A program made the translations under genes and the position numbers. Below, piece after piece: positions 36,288-45,149 of a stretch of 64,000 bases of DNA. The notes beneath the pieces are model-generated. The model saw only the letters and a program-made list of their open reading frames with translations, was not told the DNA's origin and ran no database searches. Positions within the stretch are counted from its first letter, which is position 1. Each line of letters begins with the position of its first letter. This stretch comes from UBA3775 sp051877895 (lineage in GTDB: Bacteria > Bacillota > Clostridia > Lachnospirales > Lachnospiraceae), in the NCBI GenBank assembly GCA_051877895.1, contig JBJEJI010000069.1, forward strand, positions 48,059 through 112,058, given 5' to 3'.

Positions 36288-37451
36288 TTACCGGTAGCCA
36301 TTCAGTTCCGTTATCTTTTCTGCGAGGCCACTGTAAATTTTATTAAAGAGTTCTTTATCTTCTTTCAGAATTTCCGTCATCTCCGCAAGAGTTGTTTCTT
36401 TAAGGGGAGCCTTAACTTCTGCATCTGCATCCACACGGAACTCGTACTTAGCTGTTACATTAAGGCTGCCCACTTCCTCACCGTCTGCACTATAGCACAA
36501 TTCTATGGAATAGAAATCTGTGGTTGCCTTTACGCTAAGTCTGCAAGCCAGATTGTTTGCATCAATATCTGCCTGAAATTCCTCCAAATCTGTTGCTTCA
36601 ATTTCAGCCTTCAGTGCTTCCAGGTCATACTGTTCCATAATATCTATGTTTTCTGATTTCTGAAGTTCCATATTCCGAATCGTTTCAATATAGAAGTCAA
36701 TAACGTCATCCGAAACTTCACTTCCCATAATCTGGCCTGATTTTTTCAGATCCTCCCTGTAATACTCTACCACATCAACAAGATATTCTTTTAAATCAAA
36801 AAGGGAACCTGAATTAAAGCAGGCATTGATTTCATCCTGATTTTCAATCAGATAATCTACAACAGCCTTTGCCACGGCAGTATATTCCTCTGCTGTTTTT
36901 AACTCTATAACATAAGTATCTCCCTCTTTCACTGCTTCTACACCGGAAAAAGCTGCTTTCAACAATCCGTAGCATAATTCTTTAAACTGAGCCTGCATGT
37001 CAGCCTGTGCCTTTTCATCAATTTCAGGCATAGGGAAGGGCAGAGAGCCGAATGATGTTTCAACATCTACCATACACTTCCAAAAGGAATCAAGTGAAAA
37101 ATAAGCTTTATCGTCCACAACGGAAAAAAGATTTGTCGCAGACAGGTATATATCTTCCACCGAAATACTGAAGCCTACATTTACATTTTTACCGTCTGTC
37201 TTGCCGTTCAGTGTAAGTTCTCCCTCTTCCGCAGTGCGTCCGGTATTGACATCATATGCTATATCTACCAAATAATACCCTTTTTTATAACTTTCCGCCA
37301 GTTGAACAGCATCATATATATCCTTTACATTTTCAATTTCCTCCGCACTGGCTCCTGCCGTTTCCTCCTTTTTGTCCTTTCCGCAGGCAGTCATGGTAAA
37401 AAGCATGACCATTACCAAAAAGAGGCATAATATCCTTTTCAAAGCTTTCAT
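36288..37451 (-). CDS. Lipoprotein, shorter paralogue C
   Basis: This 387-residue lipoprotein (signal MKALKRILCLFLVMV, lipobox MTAC) shares the layout of the first two thirds of paralogues A and B: a beta-rich start after DIYDAVQLAESYKKGYYLVD, a segment like AEEYTAVAKAVVDYLIENQD matching their AEDYEKGVTA...NYLDENQDE region, and the helical middle. It lacks their C-terminal domain, ending near NKIYSGLAEKITELNG. It is the most divergent of the three. It lies directly downstream of the GH31 gene but has its own promoter. The function is unknown; glucan binding is a guess from location only. Confidence 0.78.
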   Translation of the reverse strand: MKALKRILCLFLVMVMLFTMTACGKDKKEETAGASAEEIENVKDIYDAVQLAESYKKGYYLVDIAYDVNTGRTAEEGELTLNGKTDGKNVNVGFSISVEDIYLSATNLFSVVDDKAYFSLDSFWKCMVDVETSFGSLPFPMPEIDEKAQADMQAQFKELCYGLLKAAFSGVEAVKEGDTYVIELKTAEEYTAVAKAVVDYLIENQDEINACFNSGSLFDLKEYLVDVVEYYREDLKKSGQIMGSEVSDDVIDFYIETIRNMELQKSENIDIMEQYDLEALKAEIEATDLEEFQADIDANNLACRLSVKATTDFYSIELCYSADGEEVGSLNVTAKYEFRVDADAEVKAPLKETTLAEMTEILKEDKELFNKIYSGLAEKITELNGYR

Positions 37452-37524
37452 TTTTTTCTCCTATCCGCAGCATAAGCCGCATCCATTTTTCTGAATTTTA
37501 AGTTCAACTCTCCCGAACATTAAA

Positions 37525-37554
37525 ATTGCACCCTGTATTTCTACAAGGTGCAAT
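37525..37554 (-). terminator. Probable terminator after the GH31 gene
   Basis: ATTGCACC and GGTGCAAT pair, with an inner TTGTA/TACAG stem, followed on the minus strand by TTTTAATG. The T-run is short. It overlaps the start of the transcript from the next promoter. Confidence 0.55.
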
Positions 37555-37581
37555 ATATCATGCAATAACATGCTTTGTCAA
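37552..37581 (-). promoter_or_regulatory. Promoter of lipoprotein paralogue C
   Basis: TTGACA (37576-37581) and TATATT (37552-37557) on the minus strand are 18 bases apart. Confidence 0.55.
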
Positions 37582-37591
37582 TTTAATATAT

Positions 37592-39658
37592 CTAATATAT
37601 TTTAATTTCTTTACCATTTTTTATCATTACAGGAATGATATGGATAGGTGCAGGTACTGTCACCCTTCTTCCGCCTTCATATACTTCACCGGTATAAGCA
37701 TCTGTCCACTGTGCTCCTGCAGGAAGATACAGTTCTCTTTCGACTGCTCCTTCCTCCATTACAGGTGCTACAAGAATATCCGGTCCGAACATGTACTCAT
37801 CCTCCACATTCCAGCTTTCACTGTCATTATAGAAATCATAAAATAAAGGACGCATTATAGGTGTACCATTTTCACTGGCAGTTTTCATTCCATCACGGAT
37901 ATAGTCACGAAGGTTTTCCCTGATAAACAGATACTTCTTCATGATTTCATAATTTTCTTCTCCGAAGCTCCATACTTCATTATCCTGGCCGCTGGTAAGC
38001 TGACGTACTCCGTTTATGAATTCTTCCTCTCTTTCATACCATGGAGAACGTTCTCCATGCATACGAAATACCGGACAGAAACAGCCCCATTCAAACCAGC
38101 GAATCAGCAGTTCTCTGAACTTCTCATCTGTAATTACGCCACCAAGGAAGCCACCAATATCTGAAGTCCACCATGGAATTCCGGCAAGACACATGTTAAG
38201 GCCTGCCTGAAGTTGTTCTCTCATGGAACGGAAAGATGAATGAACATCACCCGACCAGGTCAGAACACCATATTTCTGACTTCCCGCCCAGGCACATCTT
38301 ACAAGACTGAGTATATCCTTTTCACCCTCTGCCTTTAATCCGTCATAAAAGCCTTTTGCATAGCCAACCGGATAAATGTTGGAGCACTGCATTGCAGGTC
38401 CTGCATAGTAACGATAATTATCAAAATCATATGGTCCATATTCCGGCTCTGCCTCATCAAGCCAGAAACATCTGATACCATATTTATAGTAGTTCTCTTT
38501 GCAACGATCCCATACAAATTTCTGTGCACCCGGATGTGTAGCATCATAAAATACTGTATTGCCCATCCAGGTCATATGGTTAGAATTACCTCTATCGGCA
38601 CTTACAAGATAGCCCTGTGAAGCCATCTTTCCGAAGTTTTCACTTCGTTCGTCAATTGTAGGCCACACTGAAACTACGGTTTCAATTCCCATGGACTTTA
38701 GTTCATCCACCATTGCCTGTGGATCAGGCCAGTCTCTCGGCTCAAACTTAAAATCACCCTGTCTTGTCCAATGGAAGAAGTCAACAACGATTGCATCCAT
38801 AGGAAGCCCCCTGCGCTTGTGCTCTCTTGCCACTGCAAGAAGTTCCTCCTGTGTACGATAACGAAGCTTACACTGCCAGTAACCAAGACCGTATTCCGGC
38901 ATCATAGGAGTACGTCCTGTTGCCGCAGAATAATTAGCTTCCAAATCTGCCGGAGTGTCACCTGCAGTAATAAAGTAATCCATTTTCTTTGTGCTGCCGG
39001 CAATCCATTCTGTTTTGTTTACAGCAAAGGTTGCAGTACCGATTGCAGGATTGTTCCAGAAGAAGCCATATCCTCTGCTTGAAATCATAAAAGGTACACT
39101 TGCCTGTGAATTACGATGGCAAAGCTCAAGAGTAGCACCTTTTTTATTCAGATTCTTTTCCTGATACTGACCCATACCGAAGATTTTTTCATCGTCATAG
39201 GCTTCAAAACGCACTGCAAGAGAATAATCTGAGGAACCCTTTATTGGTTTTAATTCCCTTCCGGTTATTCTTAAAGGAACGCAGTAACGATTGATTCTGT
39301 CTCTGGTTCTCCAGTACTCTTCTGTTAATATCTCACCTTTATCATTTGTATAGGAAATCCAGCCTTCTGCATTTACATGGGCTGTAATTTTCCCATTTTT
39401 TATGGAAGCAACTGTTGCAGTCTGGTGGTACTGTGCCCACTCATCTCCCTTATACCAGGGATCTGTAACATCAATCTCGGTAAAAGTAATTTCAGGGATA
39501 CATTCTTCAACTTTTTCAGTCAACGCCCAGTCATTTGGATCCATATGTGCTTCCTTTGTCATTCTTACACGGAATGAATCCCTGCCCCATGGTTCAATCC
39601 AAAGGGTTTCTGTTCCGTTTAAAACAACGAGTCTGTTTTTCTCGCGTATAAACTCCAT
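37592..39658 (-). CDS. GH31 glycosidase (alpha-xylosidase or alpha-glucosidase type)
   Basis: This 688-residue enzyme has the GH31 layout: N-terminal beta domain, barrel, and C-terminal beta domains. The nucleophile is Asp401 in FWLDEAEPE, the acid/base Asp471 in TWSGDVHSS, and the conserved WWTSDIGGF follows near 497. No signal peptide is seen, so it should act in the cytoplasm on imported oligosaccharides, removing terminal alpha-linked sugars. Whether it prefers xylose, glucose or another sugar cannot be read here. The Met at 39658 has GGAGG upstream. No sugar transporter lies beside it. Repeats A and B fill the region upstream. Confidence 0.92.
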   Translation of the reverse strand: MEFIREKNRLVVLNGTETLWIEPWGRDSFRVRMTKEAHMDPNDWALTEKVEECIPEITFTEIDVTDPWYKGDEWAQYHQTATVASIKNGKITAHVNAEGWISYTNDKGEILTEEYWRTRDRINRYCVPLRITGRELKPIKGSSDYSLAVRFEAYDDEKIFGMGQYQEKNLNKKGATLELCHRNSQASVPFMISSRGYGFFWNNPAIGTATFAVNKTEWIAGSTKKMDYFITAGDTPADLEANYSAATGRTPMMPEYGLGYWQCKLRYRTQEELLAVAREHKRRGLPMDAIVVDFFHWTRQGDFKFEPRDWPDPQAMVDELKSMGIETVVSVWPTIDERSENFGKMASQGYLVSADRGNSNHMTWMGNTVFYDATHPGAQKFVWDRCKENYYKYGIRCFWLDEAEPEYGPYDFDNYRYYAGPAMQCSNIYPVGYAKGFYDGLKAEGEKDILSLVRCAWAGSQKYGVLTWSGDVHSSFRSMREQLQAGLNMCLAGIPWWTSDIGGFLGGVITDEKFRELLIRWFEWGCFCPVFRMHGERSPWYEREEEFINGVRQLTSGQDNEVWSFGEENYEIMKKYLFIRENLRDYIRDGMKTASENGTPIMRPLFYDFYNDSESWNVEDEYMFGPDILVAPVMEEGAVERELYLPAGAQWTDAYTGEVYEGGRRVTVPAPIHIIPVMIKNGKEIKIY

Positions 39659-39697
39659 TTTATATACCTCCGTAAATCATAGTGCTGCTCGGGTCAT

Positions 39698-39775
39698 ACT
39701 CGCAAACGCTCCGCTTTTTGCCCGTTATAAACTGTTTGTCAAACTGGCAAACGCTACACTTTTTGCTCGTTAAAA
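39698..39775. repeat. Two tandem copies of interspersed repeat family A
   Basis: The first copy (39698-39731) contains CGCAAACGCTCCGCTTTTTG and GTTATAAA. The second (39742-39775) contains GGCAAACGCTACACTTTTTG and CTCGTTAAAA. They are 44 bases apart, in the same orientation, and lie between divergent genes rather than at a stop codon. Confidence 0.75.
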
Positions 39776-39784
39776 AACTGCACT

Positions 39785-39836
39785 TCGTGACATATGCGGT
39801 ACATGGCTTATACCCTGTACCGCTTTAAAGCTAATT
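39785..39836. repeat. Interspersed repeat family B copy
   Basis: The sequence matches 45150-45200 closely over about 50 bases. It contains a hairpin (GGTACATGG and CCCTGTACC around GCTTATA) and then GCTTTAAAGC, a small palindrome. Confidence 0.75.
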
Positions 39837-40051
39837 CCACCGCCTAAAGGCAGTGGATTATCTTTGGTTTTTTATATAATAAAATATTCCCACCATGTTT
39901 TCAAGCAATATTGCTCAGATTTTCAAAATAGTTCCTGAGTGATAATAAAAATATCCAAAAATATTTCTCTACATGACGGATACCATAACATATGTAACCT
40001 TTATGATAAAGCAGCATAGGATGTAAAGAATAAGATTTTCCGGGCGAAAAC

Positions 40052-40309
40052 ATGCAATCAAGATGTGATTTAATACTTCAGCTCAGCATGATTGGTTTTG
40101 CCATGGATGATATCAGGCTTTTCCTTGATACTCATCCCGGTGACACCAGAGCCATTGAGCTGTTTAACGAGTATGCGAAGACGTATGAAACCTTAAAGCA
40201 TGAGTATACAGATAATTATGCCGGCTTCACTTCATACTGCCGCAACCATGATGACAATATGTGGGTATGGAATGATTTTCCAATGCCTTGGGAGGGGGAC
40301 GGTAAATAA
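40052..40309 (+). CDS. cotJB: Spore coat protein CotJB
   Basis: This 85-residue protein matches the CotJB pattern: LQLSMIGFAMDDIRLFLDTHPGD followed by Tyr/Trp-rich stretches and the C-terminal WNDFPMPWEGD (given here in parts). CotJB accompanies CotJC in the spore coat. The stop codon overlaps the start of cotJC (TAATG). An in-frame stop lies just upstream, so the ATG at 40052 is the only possible start, although its ribosome site is weak. cotJA is not next to it but 7.5 kb upstream on the same strand. Confidence 0.9.
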   Translation: MQSRCDLILQLSMIGFAMDDIRLFLDTHPGDTRAIELFNEYAKTYETLKHEYTDNYAGFTSYCRNHDDNMWVWNDFPMPWEGDGK

Positions 40310-40923
40310 TGTGGATTTATAAAAAGGCGCTTCAATATCCTGTAAATATCAAGGAATGTAACCCGAAACTGGCTCAGATGATTATTACACAGTTCGGAGG
40401 TCCCGACGGAGAACTGGGTGCATCTATGAGATACTTAAGCCAGCGATATACCATGCCCTATAAAGAAGTATCAGGGCTGTTAACTGATATCGGAACTGAA
40501 GAACTGGCACACCTGGAGATTATATGTGCCATTGTTTACCAGCTGACAAGAAACCTGTCACCTGAAGAAATTAAAGCCAGCGGTTTTGATAAGTACTATA
40601 TTGATCACACTTTGGGACTTTATCCTGTTTCCGCAGGGGGAATTCCTTACTCTGTAGAAACCTTCCAGAGTAAGGGCGACCCAATTACAGATTTGTTTGA
40701 AGACATGGCTGCAGAACAGAAAGCACGAACCACCTACGACAATATTATCCGTATGTGCAAAGACCATCCTGATGTCTGTGATCCTATTAAATTTCTTCGT
40801 CAAAGAGAGGTAATTCACTTCCAGCGTTTTGGTGAAGGTCTGAGAATTGTTCAGGATAACCTTGACAGCTGCAACTTCTATATGTGCAATCCTTCCTTTG
40901 ATAAAAACTGCGGATGTAAATAA
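40309..40923 (+). CDS. cotJC: Spore coat protein CotJC, manganese catalase family
   Basis: This 204-residue protein starts WIYKKALQYPVNIKECNP and has helices with the metal ligand pattern of manganese catalases (GTEELAHLEII, and EDMAAEQKARTTYDNI with RQREVIHFQRFGE). CotJC belongs to that family and sits in the spore coat, possibly handling peroxide. The stop of cotJB overlaps its start by one base, so the two are translationally coupled. It ends at a strong hairpin. The C-terminus has two Cys (MCNPSFDKNCGCK). Confidence 0.93.
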   Translation: MWIYKKALQYPVNIKECNPKLAQMIITQFGGPDGELGASMRYLSQRYTMPYKEVSGLLTDIGTEELAHLEIICAIVYQLTRNLSPEEIKASGFDKYYIDHTLGLYPVSAGGIPYSVETFQSKGDPITDLFEDMAAEQKARTTYDNIIRMCKDHPDVCDPIKFLRQREVIHFQRFGEGLRIVQDNLDSCNFYMCNPSFDKNCGCK

Positions 40924-40929
40924 ATAACC

Positions 40930-40968
40930 AAAAACCTTCCCAACGACTTTTGTCGCGGGAAGGTTTTT
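40930..40968. terminator. Bidirectional terminator between cotJC and the PqqD-like gene
   Basis: AAAACCTTCCC pairs with GGGAAGGTTTTT, with a smaller ACGAC/GTCG stem inside, and TTTTTATT follows on the plus strand. The minus-strand PqqD-like gene ends at 40970, so both converging genes can use it. Confidence 0.85.
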
Positions 40969-40969
40969 A

Positions 40970-41329
40970 TTAATTCTCCTTATATGAAATAAATCCGTAG
41001 CTTTGAAGTATCTGGAAGAATTTAGCAAGACGTGGATAAAGGGGTTCAGCACTTTCGCCAAAGCGTTCCTTAACCGGTTCGCCGTAATCCATTATCTGTT
41101 TTTCTCCATCAATAAGTGGCCAGATAAAGCTGCCATTTTGGTCCAGATGAACATGTGTATATTCAGGCTTCTTAAAAAGCTTCTGACAAGCTCTGTTAAA
41201 GAATCCGGTATTATGAACATGAAGTGTGACTATTCCATCATCATCTGTTGTCCATTTCAGTTTTTCATTTCTGACAGGAATATTTTCCAAATAATTTGCA
41301 GAAATCTGAGATTCTTTCTTTTTTTTCAT
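40970..41329 (-). CDS. PqqD-family small protein
   Basis: This 119-residue protein matches PqqD-like proteins: the stretches LHVHNTGFFNRACQKLF, HVHLDQNGSFIWPLIDG and ERFGESAEPLYPRLAKFF. PqqD folds as a winged helix that binds a precursor peptide (RiPP recognition element) in peptide-modification pathways. Here no radical-SAM enzyme or precursor is present. It starts 3 bases after the stop codon of the oligopeptide transporter gene, so the two are one operon, suggesting a role tied to peptide uptake or its control. No signal or membrane segment is seen. Confidence 0.8.
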   Translation of the reverse strand: MKKKKESQISANYLENIPVRNEKLKWTTDDDGIVTLHVHNTGFFNRACQKLFKKPEYTHVHLDQNGSFIWPLIDGEKQIMDYGEPVKERFGESAEPLYPRLAKFFQILQSYGFISYKEN

Positions 41330-41332
41330 GAT

Positions 41333-43258
41333 TTAAGCTGCCTCAGTTTCCTTTTTATCTCTTTTCTTCCAAACAGAAAATTTAAGAAGAGAAAGAATTA
41401 CAAGTGCAAATACCACAAGGCTGAGAATCTTAGATACTATATCATTAAAGCCAAGCATTCCGGAAATATCCAGTACCTTATCTACTCCGAAAACTGCAAG
41501 AATCGCAAGAAGAATACCTACAAGTCCTTCACCGGCAATCATACCGGAGCAGTATAAAATACCATCGGAAATGATAGCTTCTTTTTCTTCTTCTTTTCTC
41601 TTCATCTTGTCAAATACAAGTCTTACAATACCACCTACCATAATACATGCATTTAAATGAACAGGAAGATATACACCGATTGCAAACGGAAGTACGGGAA
41701 TTCCTACAACCTCAACTGCAATTGCAAGGAATACACCTGTGAATACAAGAGCCCAAGGAAGGTTGTTTTCCATAACGCCCTCGATAATCATCTTCATAAG
41801 TGTTGCCTGTGGAGCAGCAAGCTCTTCAGAACCGAAGCCCCATGCTGTATCAAGGAGATATAAAACTCCACCAATTGCAAATGCGGAGGCTGTTACACCG
41901 ATTAACTCACCAATCTGCTGTTTCTTAGGTGTAGAACCTAAAAGGTAACCTGTCTTTAAATCCTGTGATGTATCACCGGCAATTGCTGCTACGATACAAA
42001 TAATGGAACCGATTGCAATTGCACCCTGCATACCATGAGCACCTGTGTCGCCTGTAATCTTTAAAATAAGTGTTGCAATAAGAAGTGTTGCAATTGCCAT
42101 ACCGGACACAGGGTTATTGGAACTTCCTACAAGACCAACCATTCTGGAAGATACGGTTGCAAAGAAGAAACCGAAAATAACAACGATAATTGCACCTACA
42201 AGTGATACAGGAATTGTTGGAATCAACCATACACAAAGAGTAAGAACAAGGATTGCAACAAGAATAATCTTCATGCTTAAATCCCGGGAAGTACGGGAGT
42301 TATCCTTGGCACCACCTGCTTTCATGCTCCTTAAAGCATCGCGGAAGGTACGAATTATCAGAGGAAGTGATTTGCAAAGACTGATAATACCACCTGCTGC
42401 AAGTGCTCCGGCACCGATATAACGGATGTAGCTGCTCCAGATTGCTCCTGCTCCACCTGCTGCATACAGTTCACCAATTGGCGCTGTGCCGGGATAAAGT
42501 ACAATATTTTCACCGAACAGAACAATAAGTGGGATGAAAACAAGCCAGCTTACAATACCACCGGCAAACATGTAAGACGAAATTCTAGGTCCGCAGATAT
42601 AACCTACACTCATTACTGCAGGATAAATCTGTGTTCCGATTTCACCGGCAAAGCCTTTAACTGCAAAACCGATTTCACCGGGTACTGCTTTAATACCATC
42701 AATAATAAATTTGAAAGCAGCACCAAAGCCCATACCTGCAAATACTGTGGAAGCGTTTGCGCCTCCCTCTTCACCTGCAAGAAGAACCTCTGCACATGCA
42801 GTTCCTTCAGGATAAGGAAGAACTCCATGCTCTTTTACAATAAGTGCATTTCTTAACGGTACCATGAAAAGTACGCCAAGAAGACCACCAATTAAAGCAA
42901 TAAGTGTAATTTCAATAACGGAAGGCTTGTCCATTTTGCCTTCAGCTGCCCAAAGGAAAAGTGCAGGAAGAGTGAAAATTGCACCTGCGGCAAGAGATTC
43001 ACCTGCAGAGCCAATGGTCTGAACAATATTGCTTTCAAGAATTGAATTTTTACGCATAATAACGCGAATAACGCCCATGGCAATAACTGCTGCAGGAATG
43101 GATGCGGAAACTGTCATACCAACTCTAAGTCCAAGGTATGCATTTGCAGCACCGAAAACAACAGCAAGAATAATACCCATAATAATGGATGCTACCGTAA
43201 ACTCCGGAGTGATTTTGTCTGCCGGAACATATGGTTTGAATTCATTATTTTCATTCAT
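41333..43258 (-). CDS. OPT family oligopeptide transporter
   Basis: This 641-residue protein has about 15 hydrophobic segments and the OPT pattern (NAYLGLRVGMTVSASIPAAV near residue 39, then SSNNPVSGMAIATLL and GDTSQDLKTGYLLGSTP further on). OPT proteins take up peptides or peptide-like metal chelates by proton symport. A PqqD-like gene follows immediately. AAAGGA stands ten bases before the ATG at 43258, a little far. A promoter is visible upstream at 43.4 kb. The substrate is uncertain; tri- to pentapeptides are typical. Confidence 0.92.
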   Translation of the reverse strand: MNENNEFKPYVPADKITPEFTVASIIMGIILAVVFGAANAYLGLRVGMTVSASIPAAVIAMGVIRVIMRKNSILESNIVQTIGSAGESLAAGAIFTLPALFLWAAEGKMDKPSVIEITLIALIGGLLGVLFMVPLRNALIVKEHGVLPYPEGTACAEVLLAGEEGGANASTVFAGMGFGAAFKFIIDGIKAVPGEIGFAVKGFAGEIGTQIYPAVMSVGYICGPRISSYMFAGGIVSWLVFIPLIVLFGENIVLYPGTAPIGELYAAGGAGAIWSSYIRYIGAGALAAGGIISLCKSLPLIIRTFRDALRSMKAGGAKDNSRTSRDLSMKIILVAILVLTLCVWLIPTIPVSLVGAIIVVIFGFFFATVSSRMVGLVGSSNNPVSGMAIATLLIATLILKITGDTGAHGMQGAIAIGSIICIVAAIAGDTSQDLKTGYLLGSTPKKQQIGELIGVTASAFAIGGVLYLLDTAWGFGSEELAAPQATLMKMIIEGVMENNLPWALVFTGVFLAIAVEVVGIPVLPFAIGVYLPVHLNACIMVGGIVRLVFDKMKRKEEEKEAIISDGILYCSGMIAGEGLVGILLAILAVFGVDKVLDISGMLGFNDIVSKILSLVVFALVILSLLKFSVWKKRDKKETEAA

Positions 43259-43374
43259 TGTTCTGAATTCCTTTCTGTAAAATAGATTTTTATGAATCCT
43301 AAAAGATTCAGATTATAAACCGTTCGCAAAAGAAACTACCCATAAAAGCTAATTACTGCGACAGCAACTTCTAA

Positions 43375-43403
43375 AGTATAGCATAGCCCTTTCACAAAGT
43401 CCA
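43375..43403 (-). promoter_or_regulatory. Candidate promoter of the OPT transporter operon
   Basis: TGGACT (43398-43403) and TATACT (43375-43380) on the minus strand are 17 bases apart. The -10 is strong and the -35 weak. The 120-base leader has only a small GAATC/GATTC hairpin. Confidence 0.5.
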
Positions 43404-43450
43404 TACAATTTCAATACAATTTCTTCATTTTCCTATATTTGTCAACAAAA

Positions 43451-43476
43451 TACCGGCAACATAATTGCTGCCGGTA
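43451..43476 (-). terminator. Terminator after the YdcF-like gene
   Basis: TACCGGCA pairs with TGCCGGTA, with an inner three-base stem, followed by TTTTGTT on the minus strand. Confidence 0.75.
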
Positions 43477-43524
43477 CACAAGTCCAAATAGCATTGACAA
43501 TGTCTTAATCTGAAGAGATTATTA

Positions 43525-44289
43525 CTAAATATTCCCTAATAAAAATTCTTTAAAAATAGCCAGGGAATCCCTGATCATATAGTTGAACTGAAGTATGCTG
43601 TCACTCTTTGCAGCAAGTCCCATGGCATTTTCAATACCTATTTTTTCCGCAAGCTTCAGTGCCCTGAAAATATGGAAATTATTGGAGCATATTACTATAT
43701 TTGCGTTTTCATCTCCCCTGCTTTTAATTATTTCATGGCTGAAACGTAAATTTTCATTGGTTGTTGTAGATTTTTCTTCCATTATTATTTTTTCTTCCGG
43801 GATACCATGCTGACACAAATACTTCTTCATGGCCGAAGCTTCGGACACTGCTTCACCTTCCCCCCGGCCTCCGGAAACAATTATCATACAGTCAGCATTT
43901 GTTTCAAAATATTCTATTGCTTTATCCAAACGGTATTTAAGAGAGCGGGTTATGTTTTCTCCCCTAATCTGTGCTCCCAACACAATAACGTAGTCAGCAT
44001 TTTTATCCGGACTGGCATTCATTTTGCTCATAACACAACCAAATAGAATCAATACCAGTAGTCCAACTGTCAATATACAGGTTGCTATTACCAGCAATAT
44101 CCATTTAGGTATTACTTTAAGAAAATCATATTTTTTGTCTAAAACCAGAATCATGGCGGCCAATAATAATGCGCAGCCGGCAAACAGCCATAACCCTGCC
44201 ATAGACGAGTGTATTCCGGCATAGGATATGATAATACTGTAATAAATCAGACAGCCTGCCGCTGCCGCAAGCATAATAAAAAGCTCCAC
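43525..44289 (-). CDS. YdcF/SanA-type (DUF218) membrane protein
   Basis: This 254-residue protein has three or four membrane helices in the first 110 residues, then a DUF218 domain with the characteristic ADYVIVLGAQIRGENIT, IIVSGGRGEGE, MEEKSTTTNENLRFS and SNNFHIFRA. YdcF-like proteins are thought to work in cell-envelope processes and may bind S-adenosylmethionine; the exact role is unresolved. It begins 27 bases after the CmpB-type gene, so the two probably form an operon that ends at the terminator near 43.46 kb. Confidence 0.85.
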   Translation of the reverse strand: MELFIMLAAAAGCLIYYSIIISYAGIHSSMAGLWLFAGCALLLAAMILVLDKKYDFLKVIPKWILLVIATCILTVGLLVLILFGCVMSKMNASPDKNADYVIVLGAQIRGENITRSLKYRLDKAIEYFETNADCMIIVSGGRGEGEAVSEASAMKKYLCQHGIPEEKIIMEEKSTTTNENLRFSHEIIKSRGDENANIVICSNNFHIFRALKLAEKIGIENAMGLAAKSDSILQFNYMIRDSLAIFKEFLLGNI

Positions 44290-44316
44290 CTTTATTCTCC
44301 TTCAGTTTTAAAACAA

Positions 44317-45135
44317 TTACTGATTTTCGGTTTTATCACCATGTTCTACTTTTGTAGACTTGTTTTTCACATATTCTTTTTTCACATTATCTATGGTGTC
44401 TTTCAGAACAGAATATTTTTCCTGCTCACGTTTCATATAATCCTTAAGACTGTCAATGAGCTGTCTTTCTTCCGACTTGATTGCAAATATGAAACTGGCC
44501 TTAATTTTATACTCATCATTGATTTTTCTGATATTTCTCTTAAGTTCTTCAATGCGTACTTCAATCTGGTTGTCCTTTGCGAATTTACGAATTTTAGTTG
44601 CAATCTGCATAGAATAACATAAGTCTATAACAAATACACCATAGAAAAAGCCTATTACAAAGGAGAAAGCCAGGTGCCCTGCAAGCCAGGTAAGCGCATT
44701 AAGTATATACGGATGAATAAGGAAATAATAAATCGCACTAAGTATCATCCAGAAGCAGGAATACTTAGGGCAGATAATTCCTTTTATATTTAACCATTCA
44801 TTTGAATAGTCCCAAAGCTTGATGTTCATTCCTTTTATAAATATTAATCCTGCAACATATTCAATTATGGTAACAACTACTGCCATTATTATAAACAGGA
44901 TAATCTTCTGCCATATACGATTGTGTATGAAGTCAACAGGTATGTATGAAAGCAGAAACAATGAAACAAGGCTGAAACCATAAAGTGGCAGATAAGGACC
45001 TACAAGAAATCCCGGATTAATCCATTTTTTCTCCGGATTACAATCAGAAAAAAACCTTCTGTAAATTACTTCAAGTCCCCAACCTATTAAGCTGCCGGCA
45101 AAAAACAAAAACGCCAGTATAAGAAAAAAATTCAT
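44317..45135 (-). CDS. CmpB-type (DUF1113) membrane protein
   Basis: This 272-residue protein has six hydrophobic segments in its first 190 residues and a charged helical tail ending in a Lys/Glu-rich stretch. Motifs such as AGSLIGWGLEVIYRRFF, GPYLPLYGF and LWDYSNEWLNIKGIICP match the family annotated as putative ABC transporter permease or DUF1113 (CmpB). Despite that name, no ATPase is adjacent, and the actual function is unknown. It is followed 27 bases on by a YdcF-like gene. A family B repeat lies just upstream. Confidence 0.8.
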   Translation of the reverse strand: MNFFLILAFLFFAGSLIGWGLEVIYRRFFSDCNPEKKWINPGFLVGPYLPLYGFSLVSLFLLSYIPVDFIHNRIWQKIILFIIMAVVVTIIEYVAGLIFIKGMNIKLWDYSNEWLNIKGIICPKYSCFWMILSAIYYFLIHPYILNALTWLAGHLAFSFVIGFFYGVFVIDLCYSMQIATKIRKFAKDNQIEVRIEELKRNIRKINDEYKIKASFIFAIKSEERQLIDSLKDYMKREQEKYSVLKDTIDNVKKEYVKNKSTKVEHGDKTENQ

Positions 45136-45149
45136 GTTAATTCTCCCTT

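Larger units (their letters stand above)
39659..40051. other. Intergenic region crowded with repeats
   Basis: This stretch between the divergent GH31 and cotJB genes contains two tandem family A repeats and one family B repeat. A CATAACATA box (about 39984-39992) fits the sigma-K -10 pattern but has no clear -35 partner. I see no small gene in it. Confidence 0.5.

Noticed and set aside
40970..43258. RiPP biosynthesis cluster around the PqqD-like gene
   Set aside because: No radical-SAM enzyme, precursor peptide or maturation protease is seen nearby; only the transporter is.
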